Shown piece by piece: positions 44,042-52,888 of a stretch of DNA of 62,214 nucleotides; the stretch's first letter is position 1; each line of letters opens with the position of its first letter. The DNA is from Legionella yabuuchiae (GTDB lineage: Bacteria > Pseudomonadota > Gammaproteobacteria > Legionellales > Legionellaceae), in assembly GCF_900640115.1 (NCBI RefSeq), contig NZ_CAAAIW010000017.1, positions 1-62,214 on the forward strand, read 5' to 3'. The notes below the pieces were generated by a model. It did no database searches, had not been told where the DNA came from, and saw only the letters and a list, made by a program, of their open reading frames with translations. The position numbers were made by a program, and so were the translations under genes.

Positions 44042-44938
44042 TCACACACCTGCTTTATTATGAATCAATTTGATAATCGCAGAAAAGTCTAACTCCTCCA
44101 TGCCGTCGTTCACCAGAGATTGATATAACTGTTTTGCTGTTGCCCCTAATGGGGTTTCAACGCCAGATTCTTCTGCACATTGCTGACTAAGCTTCAAATC
44201 TTTAAGCATCATCGCTGCAGTAAATCCCGCTTTATAATCCTGATTGGCGGGAACATTGTCTAATATCCCCGGTACAGGAACGTATTGGTTCATGGTCCAG
44301 CATTGGCCTGATGAGTTGGTGACCACCTCATGGAGTTTCTGCGCGCTTAATTCTAACTGTTCGGCTAAGACAAACGCCTCGGATACAGCGATCATTGAAA
44401 TACCCAGAATCATATTATTGCATATTTTTGCGGCTTGACCGCTTCCAGCCTCTCCAGTATGAATAATTTTTTTACCCATCGCCAGGAAAATTGGATGTGC
44501 TTTTGCAAACGCTTCTTCTTTACCTCCTACCATGAAGGTCAGTGTTGCTGCTTTAGCGCCTAGCACCCCTCCTGAAACAGGGGCATCCAGTACCAAATGC
44601 CCATGCTCCTCGGCTTGAGTATGAAACGCTCGTGCACTAGTCACATCAATCGATGAGCAATCTATAAAAAGCGTGCCTTTTTTAGCTGCTGCAAATAGCC
44701 CATCCTCCCCGAAACAAACCTGCTTAACTTGCTCACCGGTTTGCAACATGGTGATGATAATTTCAGAGTCCTTGGCCAACATGATTAGTGATTCCGCACG
44801 ACTCCCCCCCTCCCGTTGTAAAGCGGTTAACGCTTCAGGTTGGCGATCAAAACCAGTCACCGTATGATTGGCGTTCATCAAATTAATAGCCATGGGTAAT
44901 CCCATGTGACCAAGTCCAACGAATCCTATATTAGCCAA
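44042..44938 (-). CDS. mmsB: 3-hydroxyisobutyrate dehydrogenase
   Basis: The 298-residue NAD-dependent dehydrogenase oxidises 3-hydroxyisobutyrate to methylmalonate semialdehyde in valine breakdown. Motifs: NAD fold IGFVGLGHMGLPMAINL, substrate block DAPVSGGVLGAKAATLTFMVGG and catalytic Lys in GSGQAAKICNNMILG. The start is TTG 44938, placed five bases after AAGGAGA and ten bases after the mmsA stop; the open frame upstream of it overlaps mmsA and is not part of the protein. It forms an operon with mmsA. Confidence 0.94.
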   Translation of the reverse strand: MANIGFVGLGHMGLPMAINLMNANHTVTGFDRQPEALTALQREGGSRAESLIMLAKDSEIIITMLQTGEQVKQVCFGEDGLFAAAKKGTLFIDCSSIDVTSARAFHTQAEEHGHLVLDAPVSGGVLGAKAATLTFMVGGKEEAFAKAHPIFLAMGKKIIHTGEAGSGQAAKICNNMILGISMIAVSEAFVLAEQLELSAQKLHEVVTNSSGQCWTMNQYVPVPGILDNVPANQDYKAGFTAAMMLKDLKLSQQCAEESGVETPLGATAKQLYQSLVNDGMEELDFSAIIKLIHNKAGV

Positions 44939-44948
44939 GCTGATCTCC

Positions 44949-46445
44949 TTAATGGGTTGGCATGATGAATGATTGTTCGTGAATCTTAGTCGCTGGCCAA
45001 CGTTCTGTGATGGTTTTACGGCGAGTGTAAAAATGAATACTTTCCGCACCATGCATGTTGGTGTCGCCAAAAGAAGATTGTTTCCAACCTCCGAACGGAT
45101 GGCTTGCAATGGGAACAGGAATGGGAATGTTAACCCCAACCATTCCAACTTGTACGCGTTGGCAGTATTCTCGCGCTGTATAACCATCACGCGTAAAAAT
45201 TGCCGTACCATTTCCATACTGATTGCGGTTTACTAAGTTTAAAGCCGAATCAAAATCCTTTTCGCGAACAACGATTAACACCGGTCCAAATAACTCATTT
45301 TGATAGACCGACATGTGTTCTTTGACGTGATCGAATAAACAAGGTCCAAGATAAAACCCATTGGGATGCTCTGGATGAGAAAAGTCTCGTCCATCAATCA
45401 CCAACTTTGCGCCTTCTTGCACGCCTTGATTTATTGCCTCTAGCAATCGACCCCGGTGTGCTTTGCTAATTACTGGCCCCATATCCACAGGTTCAGCATC
45501 GCCAGCGTCTATACGAATGGCGTTTATTTCTGGAACAATTTTTTCTAAAAATTGCTCAGCGGTTTGATCACCTACCGTGACGGCGACTGAAATCGCCATG
45601 CATCGCTCACCAGCTGAGCCGTAGGCGGCACCCGCAATAGCGTTCGCAGCAAAATCCATATCCGCATCCGGCAGAATGAGACAATGATTTTTAGCGCCAC
45701 CAAAGGTATGAGCGCGTTTGCCAAGGCTTGTTGCGGTGTTATAAATATGCTCAGCAACGGGGGTAGAGGCAACGGCTGTAAAGGCTTGTATATCCGGATG
45801 ATTTAATAAATAGTCAACCGTGTTTTTATCGCCTTGAATGCAATTCGCCACCCCATCGGGTAAACCTGCATCGTGAAGTAGCTCAAACAACCGAACCGGC
45901 GCCGAGGGATCTTGCTCCGATGGTTTTAAGATAAATGTATTTCCACAAGCAATGGCGGGGATCATCATCCAGACTGGTACCATCACTGGAAAATTGAACG
46001 GAGAAATGCCCGCACACACGCCTAGGGGTTGAAGCATGGTATAGCAATCAATCTGATTCGAGACATTGGCGGTGAAGCTGCCTTGTAATTGAGTAATCAA
46101 GCCACAATGAAGCTCAACCACTTCAATGGCTCTCGCCACAGAGCCTTTTGCATCTTCGATGGTTTTGCCATGTTCCTGAGTTACAATTTTGGCTAATTCG
46201 AGCTGATGTTTTTCTAATAAATCGCGAAATTTAAAGAGAATACGAGCTCGTTTGATAGGCGGTGTTTGAGACCAGCCCGTAAACGCTTCTCTAGCAGCAA
46301 GTACTGCTTCATCGCATAGCGTTTTATCCGCAAAAAAAACATCACCAATCTTTTCGCCGATCGCGGGATTAAATATCGCTTTACTGGGTAGGTCAGAATG
46401 CAGTTTTTTTTGACCTGCAATCACATGTGGAACGTGGTAAACCAT
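44949..46445 (-). CDS. mmsA: Methylmalonate-semialdehyde dehydrogenase (acylating)
   Basis: The 498-residue aldehyde dehydrogenase converts methylmalonate or malonate semialdehyde plus CoA to propionyl- or acetyl-CoA. The catalytic Cys is in GSAGERCMA (about residue 283), NAD contacts in GISPFNFPVMVPVWM, and FGGAKNHCLILPDAD is typical of MmsA, which uses Asn for the general-base Glu region. It is the first gene of mmsA-mmsB, the distal part of valine catabolism, consistent with amino acids as carbon source. AAGGAG lies before GTG/ATG; I took the ATG. Confidence 0.95.
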   Translation of the reverse strand: MVYHVPHVIAGQKKLHSDLPSKAIFNPAIGEKIGDVFFADKTLCDEAVLAAREAFTGWSQTPPIKRARILFKFRDLLEKHQLELAKIVTQEHGKTIEDAKGSVARAIEVVELHCGLITQLQGSFTANVSNQIDCYTMLQPLGVCAGISPFNFPVMVPVWMMIPAIACGNTFILKPSEQDPSAPVRLFELLHDAGLPDGVANCIQGDKNTVDYLLNHPDIQAFTAVASTPVAEHIYNTATSLGKRAHTFGGAKNHCLILPDADMDFAANAIAGAAYGSAGERCMAISVAVTVGDQTAEQFLEKIVPEINAIRIDAGDAEPVDMGPVISKAHRGRLLEAINQGVQEGAKLVIDGRDFSHPEHPNGFYLGPCLFDHVKEHMSVYQNELFGPVLIVVREKDFDSALNLVNRNQYGNGTAIFTRDGYTAREYCQRVQVGMVGVNIPIPVPIASHPFGGWKQSSFGDTNMHGAESIHFYTRRKTITERWPATKIHEQSFIMPTH

Positions 46446-46503
46446 CACTAAAGCTCCTTTTTAGAAGGTTATCCTTAAGTACCGAACCATGAAACTGCGT
46501 CGT

Positions 46504-46683
46504 TCAGTCGTTATAGGTTGAAAGAGTGACTTGGTATTGGCGATTGGTTCCGCTGCCTTGCGCGGTGGTTTCAATGACTTCAAATCTACTGTGTTCACCA
46601 GCTTTTTCTAGTGCATTTTTAATGGCCTCACTAATTCCAGAAGTGGAGATTCCGGTAAAGTCTCCTATTTTTTTTGTTATCAT
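46504..46683 (-). CDS. Dodecin-like small flavin-binding protein
   Basis: The 59-residue product begins MITKKIGDFTGISTSGISEA and continues with a helix (IKNALEKAGEH), FEVIETTAQGSG and YQVTLSTYND. The strand-helix-strand-strand plan and the FEVIET...YQVTL signature match dodecins, dodecameric flavin-storage proteins. The usual Trp of the flavin site (WFEV) is Arg-Phe here (SRFEV), so flavin binding may differ. AAGGTAGG precedes the ATG. It is too short for a 60-codon cut-off and is overlapped by a longer meaningless frame on the other strand. Confidence 0.75.
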   Translation of the reverse strand: MITKKIGDFTGISTSGISEAIKNALEKAGEHSRFEVIETTAQGSGTNRQYQVTLSTYND

Positions 46684-46736
46684 CCTTATTACCTACCTTG
46701 TAAAAAAAATTCCAAAAACAGTGTAGCACAAACTTA

Positions 46737-46819
46737 TATACCCGTGATCGTTCAATATGCGACAGGTCAAAAAATAAAATGGGGCCTAAAAACACGAATC
46801 TTGAACGATCACGGGTATA
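46737..46819. repeat. MITE-like palindromic repeat, short 83-bp form
   Basis: The outer arms TATACCCGTGATCGTTCAA and the inverse ending GAACGATCACGGGTATA flank a reduced centre (GACAGGTCAAAAAATAAAAT). It shares its terminal TATA with the next copy. Confidence 0.88.
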
Positions 46820-46981
46820 TACCCGTAATCTTTCAAAATGCGTGATTTATGCTTTTTCTTTTTCGCCCTGCCGCATTTTAAAAAACTCGCAAGGGAATGA
46901 GCCATTACTCGCTTTTTAAAATGCGGCAGGACAAAAAATAAAGGCGCCTAAAAACACGCATTTTGAAAGATTACGGGTATA
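46816..46981. repeat. MITE-like palindromic repeat, long form
   Basis: This copy is essentially identical to the one at 18296-18459, including the centre AAACTCGCAAGGGAATGAGC. It ends 21 bases past the dapB stop. Together with the short copy it fills the gap between the dodecin-like gene and dapB. Confidence 0.92.
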
Positions 46982-47001
46982 TTTCGCTCACCGCCTTCCA
47001 T

Positions 47002-47745
47002 TTATTCTGAATGATTAAGCAAATGTTCCAACCCATAATAGAGTGAATCTAGCGAGGTTACTCGTTGGCAGGCGAGTACTACGCCTGGCATAAAACAGGA
47101 TCGATCAATACTGTTATGGCATAACGTTAACGTTTCCCCTTGACTGCCAAATATAACTTCTTGTTTCGCTAACACTCCAGGTAATCGCAATGAATGGATA
47201 TTGACGTCACGATGCTTTCCACCACGCGCACCTTCAACGAGCTCTTTAAGCGGCAACGCGTTTTTACGGTTACTTCGGTTCGCGGCTATCATCTCTGCTG
47301 TTTTAAGTGCAGTGCCAGAAGGGGCGTCCAACTTTTGTTGATGATGCGCTTCTATGATTTCCACTTCGTTAAAAAAATGCGCGGCTTTGGCCGCAAATTG
47401 CATCATTAAAACAGCGCCAATAGAAAAGTTTGGAACAATGATTCCCCCTAGCTTTTTTTGTTCACATAACGCTTTGAGCCGAATAATTTCGTCGTCAATA
47501 AGCCCGCTGGTCCCAATGACCGGGTGCGCACCATGTTCAATGATGGTTAAACTATTTTCAAACACACAGTCCGCTCGCGTGAGATCAATCACCACTTCGG
47601 CGTTTGTTGCTGTAATTTCCTGACTTAAATTATCTTGACTTCCTAAGGCTCTGACGAGTTCGAACTCGGGATGGTTTTGAATGGTTTCACACGCCATAGA
47701 ACCCATTTTCCCGCTTGATCCATTGACGATAACTCTGGTTTTCAT
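47002..47745 (-). CDS. dapB: 4-hydroxy-tetrahydrodipicolinate reductase
   Basis: The 247-residue NAD(P)H enzyme of the lysine/diaminopimelate pathway has the NAD loop VNGSSGKMGSMA, IGTSG, the NFSIGAVLMMQFA block, the catalytic EAHHQQKLDAPSGTAL and the HSLRLPG region. Its product feeds peptidoglycan. The gene stands alone here; no carA/carB or dnaJ neighbour is present as in some other gammaproteobacteria. Confidence 0.95.
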   Translation of the reverse strand: MKTRVIVNGSSGKMGSMACETIQNHPEFELVRALGSQDNLSQEITATNAEVVIDLTRADCVFENSLTIIEHGAHPVIGTSGLIDDEIIRLKALCEQKKLGGIIVPNFSIGAVLMMQFAAKAAHFFNEVEIIEAHHQQKLDAPSGTALKTAEMIAANRSNRKNALPLKELVEGARGGKHRDVNIHSLRLPGVLAKQEVIFGSQGETLTLCHNSIDRSCFMPGVVLACQRVTSLDSLYYGLEHLLNHSE

Positions 47746-47815
47746 GAAATCGATAATCCTTCATTAAGTAACGCAGAAATTTAGTACAGGATTAAATTTA
47801 TCCAGACTTCTAATC

Positions 47816-48031
47816 CTAAGAGGGTTTCTTTTCTTTCTTCTCCTTCTGCTCAGCTTTTTCACGTTCACGGGTTTCATGGACAACGCGCCAAGCCCACATG
47901 CTGGCTGGGATCCAGCCTATTAGAGTGGCTTGTAGAACCAAGGTAATAAGTGCGCCACCAGGATTATCATTAAGTAGGAGCACAACCCACGGTAAAAAAA
48001 TGGCTAAAATTGACATAAATACGTGTTTCAT
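47816..48031 (-). CDS. YqaE/Pmp3-like small membrane protein
   Basis: The 71-residue protein has two membrane spans (about 5-21 and 28-46) with the Pmp3/UPF0057 plan: IFLPWVVLLLND, then GGALITLVLQATLIGWIPASMWAW, and a highly charged Glu/Lys tail (from residue 52). Family members affect membrane potential and stress tolerance; the mechanism is unclear. It is divergent from the ProQ-like gene. Confidence 0.7.
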   Translation of the reverse strand: MKHVFMSILAIFLPWVVLLLNDNPGGALITLVLQATLIGWIPASMWAWRVVHETREREKAEQKEKKEKKPS

Positions 48032-48120
48032 AATTCATACGCCGTTTCAGGGGAGATTATTTAAATATATACATTTATCAAAGATACTTCAAAATGCGAC
48101 TTGTTGTGCATTAAGCGGGT

Positions 48121-48126
48121 TATAAT
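48121..48126 (+). promoter_or_regulatory. Candidate -10 of the ProQ/RocC-like gene
   Basis: A perfect TATAAT lies about 100 bases before the chosen ATG. GACTTG (48098-48103) is at 17 bases but is a weak -35. A degenerate MITE arm (ACTTCAAAATGCG, from 48086) overlaps this region. Confidence 0.4.
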
Positions 48127-48223
48127 TTAGCGCGTCGGGTTAATTGAATCAATACTCTTGCAAAATGGAATTAAACCTTATACATTGCATGGTCAATTTT
48201 TACTGCCTGATGAGGCCTCTCGC

Positions 48224-48877
48224 ATGAGAAAACAAGAATTGCATCCTCGCACTGCAATCATTAATCAAAAACAAAAAAATTCATCTAAACAGGCACGCTT
48301 GCAAGCCCTTCGTTGGTTAGCTGGGCGTTTTCCTAAGGCATTTGATAACAACGTTCAAATTCGACCCTTAAAAAAAGGGATTTTAAATGATCTGATGGAA
48401 TACGCTGACGAGGCAAAGCACGCGGGAATATCGAAAAGTAAATTACGTGAAGCCTTAGTTGTTTTTGCGCGCCGAATCGATTACCTAACCGCAGTAAAAG
48501 CGCGAGAAATGAGAGTCAATTTACAAGGCGAGCCCGTCGAAGAAGTTACCGTTGACGAAGCGGAAAAGGCCGCGGCAAAAATAAAGCGACGCGTTGAAAA
48601 AAGCGCTAAAAACGCGAGGAAAACGATTCTCATGAAGTCCGCCCCATCGATTAACGCCAAATCTTCGTTCTCCTCGAATTATTCCGGGGATCAAAATAGC
48701 CAACCTTACTACGCCGATCGTGAACCGGCTTATGGTTCTTCTCTAACCCATACCACAGCGCCAAAGCCTGCCGCAGTGGTCGTCAAACATAAATCTACTA
48801 GACAATATGATCCCGAAGCTGTCGCGCGCTTAAAAGAAAAACTGGGGTTATCGAGAAAAAAGGAAGTAACCGAGTAA
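48224..48877 (+). CDS. rocC: ProQ/FinO-domain RNA chaperone (probable RocC orthologue)
   Basis: The 217-residue protein has a FinO/ProQ domain (about 15-115): ARLQALRWLAGRFPKAFD, VQIRPLKKGILNDLMEYADEAKHAGISKSKLREALVVFARRIDYLTAVK, then a basic, Glu-rich helix and a low-complexity Ser/Tyr/Pro linker with a terminal AVARLKEKLGLSRKK motif. ProQ-like chaperones bind structured sRNAs. In L. pneumophila RocC with sRNA RocR represses competence genes. The orthology rests on my memory that rocC lies near the pyk-pgk-gap-tkt cluster, as this gene does. ATG 48224 follows GAGG; a TTG frame extends 22 codons upstream. Confidence 0.75.
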   Translation: MRKQELHPRTAIINQKQKNSSKQARLQALRWLAGRFPKAFDNNVQIRPLKKGILNDLMEYADEAKHAGISKSKLREALVVFARRIDYLTAVKAREMRVNLQGEPVEEVTVDEAEKAAAKIKRRVEKSAKNARKTILMKSAPSINAKSSFSSNYSGDQNSQPYYADREPAYGSSLTHTTAPKPAAVVVKHKSTRQYDPEAVARLKEKLGLSRKKEVTE

Positions 48878-49014
48878 TATCCCAAATTACGGCAGCGCCT
48901 GCATCCAAACTAAGTTAGTCATTGCCCTTTCTGCCAACCACCCCAGAGCATGGTCTATACTTCTATTGTGTTTCGTTGTTAAAGAAACGATAACCCGTAG
49001 CATTGGAGAAGATT

Positions 49015-49269
49015 ATGATGACTAAGAGAATATTAGCAACCTTCTTAGGTCTTGCATTGACCAGCGCTTTTGCGTTTGCCAATGAGATTCAGGATAACAA
49101 AGAGTTGTGGGCTACGTTTAAGACGGACGATGGGAAACAGATTCGTTGTTTGGTACATCAGGACGACCACGAAGTGATAAGAGGAATGAAAGGAAAGGAC
49201 GTGGTATTATCGACGGGGGTAAAACAGGCGCCCATCAGCACACCAGATTGTGATATGTGTGCTGAGTGA
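49015..49269 (+). CDS. Small exported protein, copy 1 (unknown)
   Basis: The 84-residue product has a signal peptide (MMTKRILATFLGLALTSAFA, cleavage near AFAFA) and a mature part of about 60 residues with WATFKTDDGKQIRC, VHQDDHEVIRGMKGKDVVL and a Cys-containing end (DCDMCAE). I know no family. It starts at ATG ATG behind GGAGAAG. Its 5' region is part of a tandem duplication and the paralogue at 49830 is about 60% identical. Location is probably periplasmic. Confidence 0.65.
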   Translation: MMTKRILATFLGLALTSAFAFANEIQDNKELWATFKTDDGKQIRCLVHQDDHEVIRGMKGKDVVLSTGVKQAPISTPDCDMCAE

Positions 49270-49525
49270 AGTGCATCCGCCGAGATGGTTGTGAGTTTGA
49301 GGGTATGTCGTTAATACATCGGTGTATACCATGCTGATTTTGCTTTTTAAGAAAACATCCACTCTAAGATCAAGAGGGATGTCAGGTTCGCATGCAGAAT
49401 AAGCCCATTTTTATACCTAAGCTACTTCAAAATGCGATGGTTATGGGGACGTATCGGTAAGCCTACTTGACGCACTCAGTTTAAAGAGGCGCTTCGCGCG
49501 ATGAGCGAGAAGCGCCTCAGCTCAA

Positions 49526-49653
49526 TTAACAACCTGTCACCGACAAAATCTAAGCGAGTTGGTTCCCCTGGTTCGCCGATAATGCTGTCGCGAGTTGCCA
49601 AGACATATGAATTTTCAGTCACCAACCCTTTTTTGCAAACGATACTCAATCAT
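49526..49653 (-). pseudogene. Fragment of pyk 3' end from the tandem duplication
   Basis: Reverse-strand reading gives shattered remains of the pyruvate kinase C-terminus (compare [19 protein letters not shown] and [11 protein letters not shown] in the intact gene). One-base deletions relative to 50279-50407 break the frame. The plus-strand frame 49501-49725 across it is a chance product of antisense pyk and proQ remains and is not called. Confidence 0.75.
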
Positions 49654-49697
49654 CTAAAAAAATCTGGGATTATCGAGAAAAAAGAAGTAACCGAGTC
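49654..49697 (+). pseudogene. Fragment of the proQ-like gene 3' end
   Basis: The bases repeat the last codons of the ProQ/RocC-like gene (KKEVTE) with a small frame slip and a lost stop (GAGTCG instead of GAGTAA). It marks the start of the second duplication unit. Confidence 0.7.
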
Positions 49698-49829
49698 GTT
49701 TCTCAAGGTAGCGTCTGCATCCTAACTTCGTTAACCCTATTGCCCTTTCGGCCAACCTCTCAACATGGTCTATACTTCTATTGTGTTTCGTTGTTAAGGA
49801 ATCGATAATCTGTCGCTTTGGAGAAGACT

Positions 49830-50045
49830 ATGATGACTAAGAGAATATTAGCAACACTCTTATGCCTTGCATTGGCAAGCGCTTTTGCGTTTACCAAGAA
49901 AACTCAGGATGACAAAGGTGTGATGGCTACGTTTAAAACGGATGATGGGAAAGAGATTCGTTGTTGGGTAGATAAGGACGATCTTGAAGTGATCAAAGGA
50001 GTGAAAGGAAGGGACGTGCTGCTAGAGGCGGGTGCTTATAAATAG
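49830..50045 (+). CDS. Small exported protein, copy 2 (unknown)
   Basis: The 71-residue product repeats the first copy: signal peptide MMTKRILATLLCLALASAFA, then MATFKTDDGKEIRCWVDKDDLEVIKGVKGRDVLLEAG. It is shorter at the C-terminus and lacks the two terminal Cys of copy 1. The RBS GGAGAAG is kept. Conservation of the reading frame while the flanking pyk and proQ fragments decayed suggests that both copies are under selection. Confidence 0.65.
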   Translation: MMTKRILATLLCLALASAFAFTKKTQDDKGVMATFKTDDGKEIRCWVDKDDLEVIKGVKGRDVLLEAGAYK

Positions 50046-50238
50046 CTGAGTTTGAGGCACGTAGTTAATACACCGGTGTATGATATGCTAATTATGCGTT
50101 TCAAGAAACCATCACCTCTAAGTTCAAGAGGCTCGCCAGGTTCAGATGCAGCATAAGTCTAATGTATACCCAAGCTACTTCAAAATGCGATGGTTATGAG
50201 AACGTATCGGTAAGCCAATTTGACGCACTTGGTTTGAA

Positions 50239-50271
50239 GAGGCGCTTCGCGCGATGAGCGAGAAGCGCCTC
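50239..50271. terminator. Hairpin after pyk
   Basis: GAGGCGCTTC pairs with GAAGCGCCTC, 10 bp, just past the pyk stop. A copy lies at 49486-49518 in the first duplication unit. No T-run follows on either strand, so it is a transcript end or stability element rather than a textbook terminator. Confidence 0.5.
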
Positions 50272-50278
50272 AGCTCAA

Positions 50279-51706
50279 TTAAAAACCAGTTGCCGACAAA
50301 ATCTCAAGCGAGTTGGTTCCGCCTGGTTCCCCGATAATGCTGCCGCGAGTTACCAGTACATACGAATTTTCAGTCACCAAACCCTGTTGCAAAAGATACC
50401 CAATCATCGCTTGATTAATTTGGTCATTGCTGATGCCGCGATAGTCGTAATGCAGTGGAAATACATTATTGACGAGGCTTAATTTACGAACGGTGGCTTC
50501 ATTATCAGAAATAGCGAATATTGGCACAATACTACGCTGACGAGACATCCAAATTGCTGAGGCGCCGGATTCGGTTAAAGCAACGATGGCGGCAATTGGA
50601 AAATGATTGGCGATGTGCATGCTGGCCATCGCAATGGCTTGATCACGCCGTTGGTAATGGCTGGTATCATGGTTGAGCTTATAAAAAAATGAAGCGTGCT
50701 TTTCGGCGCTGACGCAGGTTTTATCGACCATGCTAATCACTTTAACTGGGTATTGGCCGCTTGCGGTTTCAGCCGATAACATCACCGCATCCGTTCCGTC
50801 TAAGATGGCATTAGCCACGTCCGAAACTTCAGCACGGGTGGGTTGAGGATGATTGATCATCGACTCCATCATTTGAGTCGCTGTAATCACAATTTTATTC
50901 AGTAAGCGCGTTTCTTTGATGATGCGTTTTTGAATCGCTGGAACTTCCGCCGCCCCCACCTCTACGCCCAAGTCCCCCCGCGCGACCATAATGCCATCGG
51001 CCGCGGTTATGATTTCGGTGAGATGTTCTAAGGCTTCAGTGCGTTCAATTTTAGCGATAATGGGGGTGTCTGGAGAATTAAGTTCTGCCAATAAACGGCG
51101 CGCATCTTCAATATCGCTTGCATTTTTGACGAAGGATAAGGTGACATAATCAACCCCTGCGTTAATGGCATTTGCCATATCTTGCTTGTCTTTGCTGGTC
51201 AAAGCGCCAGCGGCGAGCCCTCCGCCTTTACGGTTGATGCCTTTATTGTTGCTGAGCTTTCCGCCTTCAATGACTTCGCAATCGATAAATTTATCCCGAA
51301 TGTCGGTGACTACAAGCTCAATCAAACCATCGTCTAAGAGTAAATGATCGCCAACGTTTAATTCGTCACAAAGGCTGAGGTAATCGACACTAACGCCAGA
51401 CTCATCCCCTAAAGGCGGTTCGGCCAAGCAGTTTAATGTAAATTTTTGACCGTTGACTAACGTTATGAAGTTCTTTTCAAAACGACCCACTCTAATTTTA
51501 GGGCCTTGGAGATCCGCCATGATGGCCAAAGGATGGTTTAGTTCGTCGGCAAGTGTCCTAGCCAATTCAATTGTTTCTTTAAACGTGCTCCCGGCATGAG
51601 AAAAATTAATACGAATGACATTAACGCCAGCTTCGAGCATCGCTCGCAATGTTTGCTCATGATTGCTGGCAGGTCCTACAGTTGCAACTATTTTGGTACG
51701 TCTCAT
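50279..51706 (-). CDS. pyk: Pyruvate kinase
   Basis: The 475-residue enzyme transfers phosphate from PEP to ADP. Motifs: [76 protein letters not shown] and the allosteric-domain core around [17 protein letters not shown]. The start overlaps the end of pgk by four bases (ATGA-type coupling). It is the last gene of the tkt-gap-pgk-pyk unit. Confidence 0.97.
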   Translation of the reverse strand: MRRTKIVATVGPASNHEQTLRAMLEAGVNVIRINFSHAGSTFKETIELARTLADELNHPLAIMADLQGPKIRVGRFEKNFITLVNGQKFTLNCLAEPPLGDESGVSVDYLSLCDELNVGDHLLLDDGLIELVVTDIRDKFIDCEVIEGGKLSNNKGINRKGGGLAAGALTSKDKQDMANAINAGVDYVTLSFVKNASDIEDARRLLAELNSPDTPIIAKIERTEALEHLTEIITAADGIMVARGDLGVEVGAAEVPAIQKRIIKETRLLNKIVITATQMMESMINHPQPTRAEVSDVANAILDGTDAVMLSAETASGQYPVKVISMVDKTCVSAEKHASFFYKLNHDTSHYQRRDQAIAMASMHIANHFPIAAIVALTESGASAIWMSRQRSIVPIFAISDNEATVRKLSLVNNVFPLHYDYRGISNDQINQAMIGYLLQQGLVTENSYVLVTRGSIIGEPGGTNSLEILSATGF

Positions 51707-52878
51707 TTTGCTCGCTCTTCTAACATCGTTACAGCGGGTAATTTTCTTCCTTCCATAAACTCAAGAAACGCTCCCCCTCCGGTGGAGATATAAGAAATTT
51801 GCGAGATTAAATTATATTGATCTATGGCGGCTAATGTTTCACCCCCACCGGCAATAGAAAAGGCATCGCTGTTTGCGATAGCAATGGCAATGGCTCTTGT
51901 ACCATATGCAAATTGTGGTAATTCAAACACACCGACTGGGCCATTCCAGAGAATGGTTTTGGCCTCATCAAGAATTTCAATGTAATCGGCCACCGTGTCT
52001 GGGCCTATATCCATGATCATGTCATCACTAGCAATGTTTCCTAGTAATTTATTAAATGCAGGACACGTTTCGCTAAATGATTTTCCAACCACCACATGCG
52101 TTGGTAGTGGTATTTTACAGCCTTTTTCTTTTGCTCGAATAAGAATCTTTTTGGCTTCATCGACCAGTTCCGGCTCATAGAGCGACTTACCAATTTCATG
52201 CCCTTCTGCTTTTAAGAAGGTATTCGCAATTCCACCGCCCGGTATCAACACATCAACCATGTTAACAAGCTGCTTCAATAGCGTTAGCTTTGAAGAAACT
52301 TTTGCTCCGCCAACAATCGCAGCAATAGGACGCTCTGGCGCTTCCAACACATGTTGTAATGCTTCAAGTTCACGGACTAATAGAGGCCCTGCAGCGGCAA
52401 CAGGGGCATATTTTGCCACACCAACCGTAGAAGCTTGAGCGCGATGAGCCGTACCAAATGCATCCATGACGAAAATATCGCAAAGAGCCGCAAGTTTTTT
52501 GGCTAACTGTGGATTGTTTTCCTTCTCACCTTTATTGAAACGAACATTTTCACACACAACCAGTTCACCGGGTTTTGCATTCACACCACTTAGATAATCG
52601 GTAACAAAATGAACGGGGTAATCCAGATGGGAGGCAAGATAGTCTGCTACAGGTTTTAACGTATAGCGTGCATCCTCTGTTCCCTCTTCAGGGCGACCAA
52701 GATGAGAAAGCACTATCACTGCCGCACCTTTATCTAATGCGGTTTTAAGCGTCGGAAGAGCGGCTTGTAAGCGCTGCTCGCTCGTAATTAATCCCTCTTT
52801 AATGGGCACATTCAAATCTTCTCGAATCAAGACCCGTTTATTTTTCAGATCAAGATCAGTCATTTTGATAAGATTCAT
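51703..52878 (-). CDS. pgk: Phosphoglycerate kinase
   Basis: The 391-residue monomer has [21 protein letters not shown], the LSHLGRP substrate loop, [11 protein letters not shown], and the nucleotide-binding [18 protein letters not shown] and STGGGAFLE segments. It works reversibly between glycolysis and gluconeogenesis. It lies 10 bases after gap and overlaps pyk by four bases. ATG 52878 follows AAGGAAT; a second ATG five codons in is possible. Confidence 0.97.
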   Translation of the reverse strand: MNLIKMTDLDLKNKRVLIREDLNVPIKEGLITSEQRLQAALPTLKTALDKGAAVIVLSHLGRPEEGTEDARYTLKPVADYLASHLDYPVHFVTDYLSGVNAKPGELVVCENVRFNKGEKENNPQLAKKLAALCDIFVMDAFGTAHRAQASTVGVAKYAPVAAAGPLLVRELEALQHVLEAPERPIAAIVGGAKVSSKLTLLKQLVNMVDVLIPGGGIANTFLKAEGHEIGKSLYEPELVDEAKKILIRAKEKGCKIPLPTHVVVGKSFSETCPAFNKLLGNIASDDMIMDIGPDTVADYIEILDEAKTILWNGPVGVFELPQFAYGTRAIAIAIANSDAFSIAGGGETLAAIDQYNLISQISYISTGGGAFLEFMEGRKLPAVTMLEERAK

Positions 52879-52888
52879 GGGTATTCCT

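Larger units (their letters stand above)
48830..50407. repeat. Tandem duplication, two units of about 0.8 kb
   Basis: Unit A is 48830-49653 and unit B 49654 to about 50407. Both run in the order proQ 3' end, small exported gene, intergenic region with a degenerate MITE arm (ACTTCAAAATGCGATGG), hairpin GAGGCGCTTC/GAAGCGCCTC, pyk 3' end. The junction near 49653/49654 joins a pyk fragment directly to a proQ fragment. The units differ at roughly one base in six by eye, so the event is not recent. Confidence 0.85.

Noticed and set aside
44939-45217. N-terminal extension of 3-hydroxyisobutyrate dehydrogenase
   Set aside because: The extra 93 codons overlap mmsA in another frame; AAGGAGA and TTG 44938 give the correct family N-terminus.
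46526-46726. Plus-strand frame of 66 codons with hydrophobic residues
   Set aside because: It is the complement of the dodecin-like gene (46504-46683, minus), which has the family motifs and an RBS.
49501-49725. Open frame of 74 codons on the plus strand
   Set aside because: It runs through antisense remains of the pyk 3' end and then the proQ 3' fragment created by the tandem duplication; its KKEVTE tail is simply proQ sequence.
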